Shown one piece after another: positions 1-9,319 of a DNA stretch of 64,000 bases (its first letter is position 1; the number at the start of each line of letters is the position of its first letter). Made by a program: the position numbers and the translations under genes. The notes under the pieces are model-generated. The model was not told where the DNA came from. It did no database searches and worked only from the letters and a program-made list of their open reading frames with translations. Source of the stretch: Rhynchopus sp. YZ270_cl-10 (taxonomy: Eukaryota > Euglenozoa > Diplonemea > Diplonemida > Diplonemidae); contig OZ037877.1 of NCBI GenBank assembly GCA_964035575.1, forward strand, positions 496,001-560,000, in the 5' to 3' direction.

Positions 1-413
1 GCAGCCGGATTTGCAGAGGAGGAAAGGTGGTCTATTTTCTTCACAGCGGTGCTATTCCGTTCGAGAACGTTTTGGATGTGCGGGGTATGTGCAGTCCAGT
101 CGGCGGGGGAGCCGAGCGGTTCAAACATAGTGGGTATAACGGTACGGTCCTGAAAGGTACGGCTATAGTTAGCATGCGCGACCCGGGTGGGTCGGAGGGT
201 GTCTTCAAGATACGCATCGTATTGATGTCTATCGCGGAACATGACAGGGTCGCTTAGTTCGTCAAAGGCCACGCTGTCGGCAAGCTTGCGGTTATCCTCC
301 CAGTCCACTTCCATCAGCCTTTTATGCTCTTTGTTAACAAATTGCATAAGCCTTGCCGGCTTCTTACCAGAAGTGGGAACGCCATTGGATGAAGTAGGAA
401 CTGCATCAAGCAT
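1..413 (-). CDS. N-terminal part of an unrecognised protein, cut by the window edge
   Basis: Reading the minus strand from the ATG at 413-411, the frame stays open for 137 codons to the edge. Stop codons lie in frame just upstream of the ATG, so the start is well bounded. The protein begins MLDAVPTSSNGVPTSGKK and continues with charged helical stretches (for example NKEHKRLMEVDWEDNRKLAD) rich in Arg, Asp and Asn. I recognise no family, signal peptide or membrane segment. Codon use resembles the neighbouring ATPase gene, and an open frame of this length in an AT-rich flank is unlikely by chance. A GGTAAGAA around codon 16 could be a splice donor, but the frame stays open through it. Function unknown. 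Confidence 0.6.
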   Translation of the reverse strand, partial: MLDAVPTSSNGVPTSGKKPARLMQFVNKEHKRLMEVDWEDNRKLADSVAFDELSDPVMFRDRHQYDAYLEDTLRPTRVAHANYSRTFQDRTVIPTMFEPLGSPADWTAHTPHIQNVLERNSTAVKKIDHLSSSANPA

Positions 414-1073
414 TTTAAATATTTTGTTATTCTCGACAAATAATCACAAAATGTCGGAGGGAGGAGGGAGGAGGGAGGGGAAAAAAAATTCTCGTTTTTT
501 GTCAACCCAAACGGAGGGGTTTGAAAGGAAAGAAGAAAAACACCTTTTTTTGAAAAGTCGGAATTTTTTTTTGATAAAACAGTACAACCGTCTACCCTTC
601 TGTGTTCCAAAAGATCTGTGGATGTGGAGAAAAGGGTGGGAGGGGGAGAGAGAGGGAGAGGTGAAAAAAAAATGTGATGCAAAAAATAAGGGGAAGAATG
701 CGCTTTATTTCCTTTTCGATATTGGCATGATGCTTTTCCCTTTCTTTCTTGACGATAAAAAGTAACAAAAAAATCTGAATATTGCAATGTACAAAAATAA
801 TCCATGAGTTGGACCAACTTCATGAGGGGAGAGGTTCTTTTTTGACCCTGCCTCTCCCCGAAGTCTTTCGCTTTGATTCTCCACTAAAAGCCAATATAAC
901 GAATGGTATGATACTGACTCTCCCCTGTGTTACCACTCATTCTCTGCATTCAAAGGGAGCATGGAATGTTCACGCTTTTCCCTTTTCGGCAATCCTACGA
1001 CGAAGCACCGAGATGCGACGATCGTAGCTTTTGAGGCGAGCAATTACACCCTTTCCTCCCCCTCATTTCTCAT
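414..1073. other. Intergenic stretch between two minus-strand genes
   Basis: About 660 bases of AT-rich sequence with poly-A/T runs separate the unknown gene at the left edge from the 3' end of the AAA ATPase gene. Open frames here are low-complexity and on both strands, and I see no coding signal. It should hold the ATPase terminator and the promoter of the left-edge gene, but no specific motif stands out. Confidence 0.5.
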
Positions 1074-4000
1074 TTATTTCCGCAATTTTTTGACACCCCG
1101 CTCCTTTTTGTCGTCGGTAGGCTGTTTCGACTGCTGATGCAACCAGAGCAGGTCGTAATGGCTTCTATCCTTCTCCGAGACAGATGCTTTGGTGATTGTC
1201 AGCGCTTTTTCGAAATCACTTACCTCCACCTCTGCAGTAGATGACGCGTCGGTAGGGCTGCCACTGTCAAAGACCTTGCGTACCGCAGACATCGAAGCTT
1301 CACGCACCAATCCTTTAAGATCTGCACCAGAAAACCCTTTGCAGCGGGGGTCGTTCGAAATGAGTTCGAGATTGACTGAGGAAGCGCACGGCGTCTTGCG
1401 GCAGAGGGTCTGCAGGATCGACAACCGCTGCGCATCGGACGGCAGCGAGACGTACAGGACCTTATCAAATCTCCCTGGACGGATCATTGCGGGGTCGATC
1501 ATGTCAACGCGGTTGGTCGCCGCGATCACGTAGACCCCACTACGCCCTTCCACACCGTCCATCTCTGTCAGCAATTGGTTCACAAGGCGTTCTGCACCGG
1601 GTGTAGAGCGGTCCATGCCTCGTTTAGGTGCAAGCGCATCGAGCTCGTCAAAGAACAGAATACAAGGTGAGCTTGCCTTCGCCCGGCTGAACACCATCCG
1701 CACCGCACGCTCACTCTCGCCAACGAATTTGTTGAGGAGTTCGGGTCCTTTGACGGAAATGAAGTTTGCGCTGGCTTCGTGGGCAATAGCTTTGGCGACC
1801 TGATTGGGTAGTTTGTTTTAAAGAAGCGATGGTAAAAACCCCAAAGGTGAGGAGGAGGATGAGGAGGTGATTTTAGCTTTTTTCAGCTTCGTTTGTCAAA
1901 ACAGCTGAAAGAGGAAAACACTGGAATGTGTTTTGATTTTTTTGTTTTGAAGTTTAAAACATAAATTTTTGTCACCTCATGAAATGAAGGAGGAAATAGA
2001 AACAAAGCATTTTGAACACACTTTGCGGTTCTGGGGGACGAACCGCGCTGCAGAACCCACTCCTCACCAAACAGGTCGAGGTGTTGTGCGTTTCACCACA
2101 ACCTGTCTCCCATGGGTTTTACCGTGTGATGAGTGCTAAGTTTCTATTTCAGGGTGGGGTGGTATCACCCCGCACAGAGAGATGAGGAGGGATGCTGACA
2201 AAGGCTATTACATACCAAAGTTTTACCACAGCCAGGAGGACCGAACAGAAGAAGACCTGCAGGCTGGCCGAGGCCCATGCGCTGTGGAGGGGTGGGTGGA
2301 AAGAGGGAGGGAGAGAAGGGGGGAGAAGGGGGGAGAAGGGGGGAAGCTTGAGAAGGACTAAAGAAGAGACGAAAACAATAACCCCCCCAGGGAGCTCTCG
2401 GCATTTTAATTTATCCAGTTTGCGCGAGGTTCATTTTAGTACGGTTTTTTTGTTCATTTTTTTTGTTTAGCTGTCTTGGATAAGTAGCAAACTTAGTTTT
2501 TTTCTCTAGGTTGAGGTTGACTTCACTTTCACAAAAGGGGGAACAATGAAAAACAAGCCCCTCTCAGAACAGTGCACCGTTGGTGATGGAGGGGAGGAGG
2601 CCTGCAAGCATACCTTGTACAGCGAGGGGTAGAGAATGGACTTCTGCACCCAGAGGTCCATCTCGCGGCGTACGTCTTCGAGTGCTCCTACGTCATCCCA
2701 GGTGACGTCGGGGATCTGTGCGTGGAGTAGGAGAGAGTGGTGATGTAGTTAAATCAAAAATATTTTGTTTTGCCTTTTGTACGCTTTATTGGGGGGTGTT
2801 GAATACAAACTGTAGTCGGTTGATGCAGGCACCTCCTTACCCACGGCGATGCCAGCCCCGATGAAAGCACAATACAAATGAAGTTCTGCATCATTTTTGG
2901 CTGGGAGGATGGTGTCGTGCAGAGGGAAGCAAAACCGCAAAGATGAACGTTGGCCCCCCCTTTGAAAAGCATATCCCTCGCACACTCTTAAAGGCACGCA
3001 TACCGTAGAGAATCCTTCACGCATGCTGCTGGGCTGGACACGCGAAGCACCAAGCTTGAAGTGTGACGGCATGACCATAGCTATGGGCTCGAGGTCAAGC
3101 CCCACAGGGATGGGCACACGCCGCACAGCACCTTCGACCTCAGGCTCCGTCGGGGCGGGCTCGCCTTCTACCTGCTGCTCCTTCTGCAGGGTGAGGACAT
3201 GGCTGCGTACGTCCTTCATGCACATCAGGGCTGATTCCTGTAGAAAAAAGAGTTTTTTTTCTTGTTCTTTCTTTTTCGCTCTGCAGTCACGTTTAAGGTC
3301 TAGAATAGTATTGAAACGTACTAAAACGCAGTTCGGTCGTCATTGCAAAGGGTGGGACGAAGGGAGGGAAAAGGGGTGAGTAATTTTAAAAAAAACGCAT
3401 TTCAAACAAAAGTGAAGTTGATAGTGCAAACGCCTCGCAGACACCGACACTCTGGGGGTCATTCAAACCCCCAGAGTGTCGCACCTTGGGCGTTATAAGG
3501 AAATAAACTAAAAAAAGATGATAAAACCCCCTATTCCATCCTTTTGTGTCGTCATTTCCACAACCCCACACATACCTTAACCATTGCGTGGAGATCCGAC
3601 CCCACGAACCCTGGGGTCAAAAAGGCCAGCTCATTGAGATCCACTTCGGGGCTCATTCGAAGTGAGCGGGTCAAGATCTTCAGGATTTCGACACGCCCTT
3701 TGAGGGTCGGGATGCCGAGGCCGATCTCACGGTCGAAGCGGCCAGAGCGACGGAGGGCAGGCTCTATGACCTCGGGGCGGTTTGTGGCCCCGAGGACGAT
3801 GACAGCCTTGCCTTGTCGTTTCCAGACGTTTGCCAGCTCGTCCATGCAGGTTTGGAGCTGGGCGACAATGCGTGCCTCCATTGCCTTGCCCGCATCATCA
3901 CGCTTCCCCGCAATCGCATCAATCTCATCCAACAGAATCAACGACGGTGCCGCCGCTGTCGCCTCCTGAAACAAAGACCTCAGCCTTGCCTCGCTATCAC

Positions 4001-4673
4001 CACTCACACCACTGATCACCTCAGGCGCGTTTAACGCAAAAAACGGCACCGAAAGTTCGTGCGCCAATCCATGACAGAGCTTCGTCTTCCCGGTCCCCGG
4101 GGGCCCATGAAGGAGGATACCACTAATCGGTTCGGTTCCAAGAAATTTAAAAAGCTCTGGATGTGCAAGAGGGAAGCCGACCAACTCATTCAGCTGCGCC
4201 AATACGTCGGAGACCCCACCAATGTCGTTGAGGGTGCAGGTGGGCACGGTGGGGCCGGTGTTGAAATTGTCGGCGTCACGCCGGCGGGAGCGACGACGTG
4301 CTTTGTCATCCCCTGCTTTGTCGCGGGGCTGCGAGGAGGCGTTGGGGAGGGAGGGGTCGCGGTCTCTGTCCCTGCAGTCGGGTGTGGCGGGTGCGGGGGA
4401 GGCGGCACGGATCTCATCGTCTAAGGCAGAGGTGTCGGCGAAGACGGTGGGGAGTGCGTTTGCGGCGGAAGTGGCAGTGGTGGTGGAGGAGGTGTTTGCG
4501 GCCTCGTTCGGTGTAGGTGCCGGTGGTGCGGTGCTCGCAGGGGGCGCGTCGTCGTCGTCGCGCTTGCGCTTAGCCTGCTGCTGCTTGTCGCGCTTCTTCT
4601 TCCCCCGACTCGCTATTTCGGCAATCCGCGCCTCAACAGTCGAACTCAACTTCGGCTTCCCCGAAGGATCCAT
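1074..4673 (-). CDS. NVL: NVL/Rix7-like nuclear AAA ATPase, five exons
   Basis: Exons on the minus strand are 4673-3576, 3237-3004, 2715-2614, 2281-2216 and 1799-1074. Every donor is GTATG(T/C) and every junction falls between codons, giving 741 residues. After a basic, disordered N-terminus come two AAA modules. D1 has Walker A GPPGTGKT (190-197) and Walker B LILLDEID (245-252). D2 has GPPGCGKT (492-499) and FFDELDAL (549-556). The D2 segment GPELLNKFVGESERAVR and the linker VTWDDVGALEDVRREM match NVL2/Rix7 more closely than Cdc48. The known role of this family is ATP-driven release of factors from pre-60S ribosomes in the nucleolus. The protein is somewhat shorter than human NVL (856 residues). 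The ATG at 4673 is preferred over an upstream in-frame ATG at 4790, whose extension is low complexity. Cdc48/VCP is the main alternative. Confidence 0.88.
1971..2152 (-). repeat. Dispersed repeat family 1, copy in an intron of the AAA ATPase gene
   Basis: This inverted copy of a roughly 180-bp repeat also occurs at 4869-5048 and 6638-6807. It lies inside the last intron of the ATPase gene. The shared core includes a hairpin, GCGGTTC plus a 7-8 base loop plus GAACCGC, resembling a tRNA T arm or polymerase III B box. The length and that motif suggest a SINE; this is inference. Confidence 0.6.
3408..3490 (-). repeat. tRNA-arm-like hairpin repeat (family 2), copy 1
   Basis: The minus strand reads GACACTCTGGGGGT, a 7-base loop TTGAATG, then the exact complement, a perfect 14-bp stem with a T-loop-like sequence. 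The plus-strand flank GTGAAGTTGATAGTGCAAAC is shared with the copy at 53968-54052, so this is a family and not a chance hairpin. It sits in the first intron of the AAA ATPase gene. Confidence 0.6.
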
Positions 4674-4868
4674 TCTGATGTTCTTTTTGTGTACTTTGCT
4701 GAGTGAAGGGGAGGGTCGAGAGAGGATTGCAGAAATAGTAACTCTGATAGGTAAGTAAAAGGAAAAAAAGGTTTTTTTCGTTGATTGCACAATTACCCTG
4801 TTTGAGGGGTGATTGACGACCGTATCTAAGGAACTATTTCTCCTTTAAGCTACGCTTGTAGGTATAAA

Positions 4869-5048
4869 AATAGAAACTTAACACTCATCACACAATAAAA
4901 AAACCCATGGGAGAGAAAAACCCATGATGAAACGCACCACACCTCGACCTGTTTGGTTGAGGAGTGGCTCTGCAGCGCGGTTCGTCCCTAGAACCGCAAA
5001 GCGTGTTCAAAATGCCTTGTTTCTATTTCCTCCTTCATGAGGTGACAT
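4869..5048 (+). repeat. Dispersed repeat family 1, copy 2
   Basis: Same roughly 180-bp unit as at 1971-2152 and 6638-6807. It contains CACACCTCGACCTGTTTGG and the hairpin GCGGTTCGTCCCTAGAACCGC-like core with a B-box-like GGTTCGTCCC. It lies just upstream of the AAA ATPase gene. Confidence 0.6.
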
Positions 5049-6097
5049 AAAAAAATAAAAGTTTAGTCACCTTTCAAAAAATTAGGGCAAAAAAAGATGA
5101 GGAATTTTTTTGGCTCTTTTTTTTTATACCGATGAACGTCCAGAGAGAGTGGGGGGTTTGGGGAGTGTACAACAACAACAAAACGGGGTTCCATTTTGCT
5201 TTGAAACAGATTCTACAATGAAAAGGGGAGGAAAGGAGCAAGCAAATTATCAACAATACTATAGAAAAGAAACAACGAAGGCAAAGGGGGGGAGAACAAA
5301 CCCCCTGCCGCTTCAAAACCTAGTTCTAAAAAAAATACAAATAATAAACAGTGAGAAACAGAAAAAAATGGCAGAAAAAAGAAGAGAGAGAGAGAGGGAG
5401 GGAAATCTTGAAATGAACGTTTCTCTTTAGGCAGACTAAAGGGTTTTTGCGATTTGTTTTTGTGCCGTAAATACATTCATATACTTACTATTTATAACAC
5501 AAACAGTAAGCACTAAAGGGTGTAACACGTACTTTTTGTGCCGTAAAAAAAAAAAACAAGTAATTGCTATCGGAAAAAAAACGGGGTGTGATGTGGAACT
5601 CCATCCTGTAGAAATAATCTACAACACGCCCAGCATTCTGCTCTTCTGCAGGTATGCTAACGCTCTTCGTACGCTGCCAGACCCACTGGGACGCCTGCAT
5701 CTGAAACGTTCAAGAAGAGGGGGCTGTCCTCTTCGTCCAGCACCTCTGCTCGATAGCGTTGTTGGACGTCGGCTCGGCAGTGTTCCAGCTCGTTTTTGTC
5801 CACAGGCTCCCCACATTGTCGTCGTCGTTGGAGCAGTGCGGAAGGAACACAGAATGCACAGACTACAACACATCGATCACACCAGGCGCATCAGCACCTC
5901 CAGCAAATCGCCAGGATGCTACGGTGGTTTCGAAAAGCGCGCGGAGTTTTCCACAGCACACCCCGCTTTTTCTTAGCAATTACTTGTCCTTGTTGTTATT
6001 GTTGTTTTCAACCACCTTCCTTCAACCCTTGTAGGATCAGTTGTTATTTTTTTCGCGAAAACATGAAATTACACATTTCAAGAGAACAAATTAAAAA
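5049..6097. other. Mostly noncoding stretch with one possible minus-strand exon
   Basis: AT-rich sequence. On the minus strand, about 5890 down to a stop at 5664, a frame ends with NELEHCRADVQQRYRAE and DEEDSPLFLNVSDAG, which has protein-like composition; it could be the last exon of an unrecognised gene. The segment is bracketed by a 13-bp inverted repeat, ACAAGTAATTGCT at 5558 and its complement near 5976, so it could instead be a small mobile element. I cannot decide. Confidence 0.3.
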
Positions 6098-6619
6098 GGG
6101 TCCTTATTTGCATTTTTGGGCTCCGCCCGTGCAGTGGTGGGGTCAATCTCGAAAATTGGACAATTTTTTGACCACTTAAATTTTGAGAAATATGAGCCCG
6201 GTTCCTTATACGTGGGGCCCATTTTCGGCTAAAATTTTCCTCAAAATCTGGTTTTGTAAAATTGACCCTTTACTCCCCCCCCACATCGATTTCAATACTA
6301 TACCTTACTTCACCTACGGTTGCCCTTACAGGGGGGGTGAAGGAAGGTAAGTTGAAAAGGGTCCTTATTTGCATTTTTGGGCTCCGCCCGTGCAGTGGTG
6401 GGGTCAATCTCGAAAATTGGACAATTTTTTGACCACTTAAATTTTGAGAAATATGAGCCCGGTTCCTTATACGTGGGGCCCATTTTCGGCTAAAATTTTC
6501 CTCAAAATCTGGTTTTGTAAAATTGACCCTTTACTCCCCCCCCACATCGATTTCAATACTATACCTTACTTCACCTACGGTTGCCCTTACAGGGGGGGTG
6601 AAGGAAGGTAAGTTGAAAA
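6098..6619. repeat. Perfect or near-perfect 261-bp tandem duplication
   Basis: Two copies, 6098-6358 and 6359-6619, follow each other directly and look identical by eye. They include CGTGCAGTGGTGGGGTCAAT and GAGCCCGGTTCCTTATACG. Diverged relatives occur at 13805-13945, about 13997-14095 and 14165-14260, so the unit belongs to a dispersed family. No coding potential seen. Confidence 0.85.
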
Positions 6620-6637
6620 AAAAAGACAGTCCACCCG

Positions 6638-6807
6638 AAATAGAAACTTGGTGGGGGGAACTCAATAAAACCCATGGGAAACAGGTTGTGGTGAAACGCA
6701 CAACACCTCAACCTGTTTGGTTGAGGAGCGCGGTTCGTCCCCTAGAACCGCAAAGTGTGTTCAAAATGCATTGTTTTTATTTCCTCCTTCATTTCATGAG
6801 GTGACAG
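6638..6807 (+). repeat. Dispersed repeat family 1, copy 3
   Basis: Third copy of the roughly 180-bp repeat, with the sequence around CTCAACCTGTTTGGTTGAGG and the GCGGTTC...GAACCGC hairpin. It abuts the end of the 261-bp tandem duplication. Confidence 0.6.
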
Positions 6808-6941
6808 GGGGGAAAAAAAGATTAGATTCATATACTTTCACTTCACAGAATTGAAAGAAAAAGAGAAAAAACCGGATTGACCGCGGCGCTTTCTTCCCCT
6901 CCAATACACAGACAAAGGGAGACTGTATTTTGTGAATCTGG

Positions 6942-8819
6942 ATGTATTTTTTTTTTCCCCCAGGGAAGCCTCTTTTTTACTTTCAACGGATGTCATCCGG
7001 TGGGGGGAGGGGGGGTCTCCGGGGGGGTGAGCGGACAAGTTTGGTAATTTGGCAACAGGGGGGTCTAGTACAAAACCTGTGGACACATGAATTTTATGAA
7101 TTTTTTTTCAAAAAAAAATTTCAAATTTTTTTTTCCGAATTTTGAAAACTTGGTTGTATACACCCTAGAGTGTGCTCCACTATACTAAACATTTTTATGT
7201 CACCGCAGACGAGCGCGATGATCTCTCTTGTGTGGCAGATGTCACACTGATGTCGCTGATACTACTACCCACCGGGCCATCATCAGATTGGGGTGGCGGG
7301 GCGGAGGGGGGGGCATTGATGACGGATTTCTTCCGTTTTTTGGCAGTTTTGTCGCATGCTCTGGGGGAAGACGAGCGTTTTCTTTTTGAAGAACGTGTTG
7401 ATGGATTCTGTTTACGGGAGGGGGGAGAAACAGAACGCTTTAGTTTTAAAATACGGTTGGGCTCAGGGTCACCCTCAGCAGGCGGCACGTCATTCGCGGC
7501 AGGCCGATCTCCCGCTGCGAGGACGTCGTCGATCATGTCACCCTCCGATGTGCCAGCAGAGGAGGAATTTTATTTATTTGGAAAGATCGGTTACGAAAAC
7601 GTTCAATTCCGGGGTCGCACGATTTTTTTTATGCCTCTGTGGATGGTTAGGTGATTTTTGGCTGTGGTACCCCCTTTGGGAACGTTTCTACGCAGGTTTC
7701 TTTAGGTATTCCTTAAGAAAACCTCCTCTTTGGGTCGCAACACAGTGGCGTCTCTAAGTTGGATTTCTTTTGAAGAAAGTTTTCGATTTTTTTTCCTTTG
7801 GATTTATTTTTTACGAATCTTTCAATTCCGACCATTTTTTTATTCAGGAACATACTCCACGGTACGCAACTTTTGGTGGAGCCGACCCCCTTTTATGCAC
7901 TGAAATCCCTATACGTTACTGTATAAAGACCCATGGGGCCTTTAAATTGACTTCTACTCCACTAAAGTGGTCGATTTTTTTTATGGTGAAAAGCAGGGAG
8001 CTCGGAAATCCACTTCCGCTGGTTTTCGAATTTTTTTACGTCTGCCCAAAAGCCGAAAACTTCAGGTTGCCAAATTTACAATCTTCTCCGGGGGGGGAGG
8101 GGGGGGGGAGGGGGGGGGGTAGGGGGTCCTGTTATGGAGCCTGTCTGATGACCTTTTTGAAAAAAGTGTGTTTTTTAAGACGATTTTCTGTCGTGTTTTT
8201 GCAGTGTTTAGGTGGGGATGTGGTGGAAATTTGGAACTATCTGGGCTCCCAGGGTCCTTTTTCGGGGGTTTTTGGCCATTTCTTGACCCCTATATGGGTC
8301 AAACAGCATGCCGGAATGCTGCCGGAGCGCGGTCAGGGTATTGCCAGGGTATTTTTTTTGACGTAAAAACACCAAAAAAACACTTCCAAAAGTGTCAAAT
8401 ATGTCCAAAACAGGTTGGAATGGACTCACGGGCCACTTTTGGGGTATATTTGTGCCAAAGGAGGTTTTGTGATGTCAAAAAATAACCGTTTTTTCGCTTT
8501 TTTCTTGAAAAACCGCTATTTTGCCCAAAATGGCCAAAACCTGAAAAAAGCCGTTTTTTCACTATTTTTTTCCATTTTTTTGTATTCTGGGGTGGCTTCT
8601 GGGTCGTTTTTCGGCCCACAGGCCCCCTGTGACCCACTCTGAGGGTGTTTTTCACCCGCAGTTGCCTTGGAAATGACCAGAAGTTTAATAATGAGTTTTT
8701 TGTACGGTAATTTTACTCACAGTCGGACCCCCTAGAGGGGGGGGGGGGTTTCTCAAAATCGGACGGATGACATCCGTTGAAAGTAAAAAAGAGGCTTCCC
8801 CCAGATCAAAAAAATACAT
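6942..8819. mobile_element. Possible TIR-bounded element, about 1.9 kb
   Basis: The ends are inverted repeats. 6942-6999 (ATGTATTTTTT, then GGGAAGCCTC and CAACGGATGTCATCCG) is matched in reverse complement at 8764-8819. The match covers about 45 of 56 positions, including an uninterrupted stretch of more than 30. Target-site duplications are not clear. The interior holds a 113-residue Ser/Lys/Arg-rich minus-strand frame (7195-7536) and repeat-like sequence, but no transposase that I recognise. A nonautonomous transposon or a foldback are both possible. Confidence 0.45.
7195..7536 (-). CDS. Hypothetical 113-residue basic Ser-rich protein
   Basis: A minus-strand frame from the ATG at 7536 to the stop at 7195 gives a protein with acidic first residues, a Pro-rich stretch and clusters such as KRKRSSSPRACDKTAKKRKK that look like nuclear localisation signals. 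The open frame extends about 11 codons upstream of the ATG before a stop. No domain is recognised. It lies inside the possible TIR-bounded element 6942-8819, so it may be a captured or element-encoded frame rather than a host gene. Confidence 0.3.
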   Translation of the reverse strand: MIDDVLAAGDRPAANDVPPAEGDPEPNRILKLKRSVSPPSRKQNPSTRSSKRKRSSSPRACDKTAKKRKKSVINAPPSAPPPQSDDGPVGSSISDISVTSATQERSSRSSAVT

Positions 8820-9319
8820 ACCAACAACCAAAAGCAGCTGGTCAATGAGTTCAAAAAATTCAACAAACAACAGTGCACATCCTCAGTCGGTCTTTCTCGC
8901 GCTTTTTTTCCCCAACAAAATATGAAAACCAACCCACATCAGCAACAGTAGTTTTTGTCTCTTTGCATCACACAAGCTATCACCTCTACCACCATCTTCA
9001 TTTCATTTCTATTGTCCAAAAAAAAAGCACCTAAAACATTCCGCAAAAACAAAAAACACCTAAAAAAAAATAGACCTTGAAAAATACCCTCTTGTGGTAC
9101 CTTTGGCACATGACCGGGTGCACCGGGTGGGGAAAAAAAGAGAAAAAACTTGACTTTGAAATACAAAAAGCCCTCTCATGAACAGTGCATACCTTTTGAC
9201 ACATGACCGGTTCCCCCCAACTATGGGTGGACACACACCCCCCAACCATGCAATCCTACAAAAACCCATTTCATAGTTTGATAAAAAACCCCCTCCACCC
9301 CTCCACCCCCAACCCCCCC
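8820..9319. other. Repeat-bearing intergenic stretch
   Basis: Includes a copy (about 9157-9290) of a dispersed repeat with CCCTCTCATGAACAGTG, a CATGACCGG core and a CCCCCAACCATGC block. Other copies or parts lie at 28731-28830 and about 47315-47360. The CCGGGTTCACC in the 28.7-kb copy is B-box-like. No gene seen. Confidence 0.5.

Noticed and set aside
3408-3490. Genuine tRNA gene
   Set aside because: A T-arm-like hairpin exists, but acceptor, D and anticodon arms cannot be formed in the right order, and it lies within a gene intron and in a second dispersed copy.
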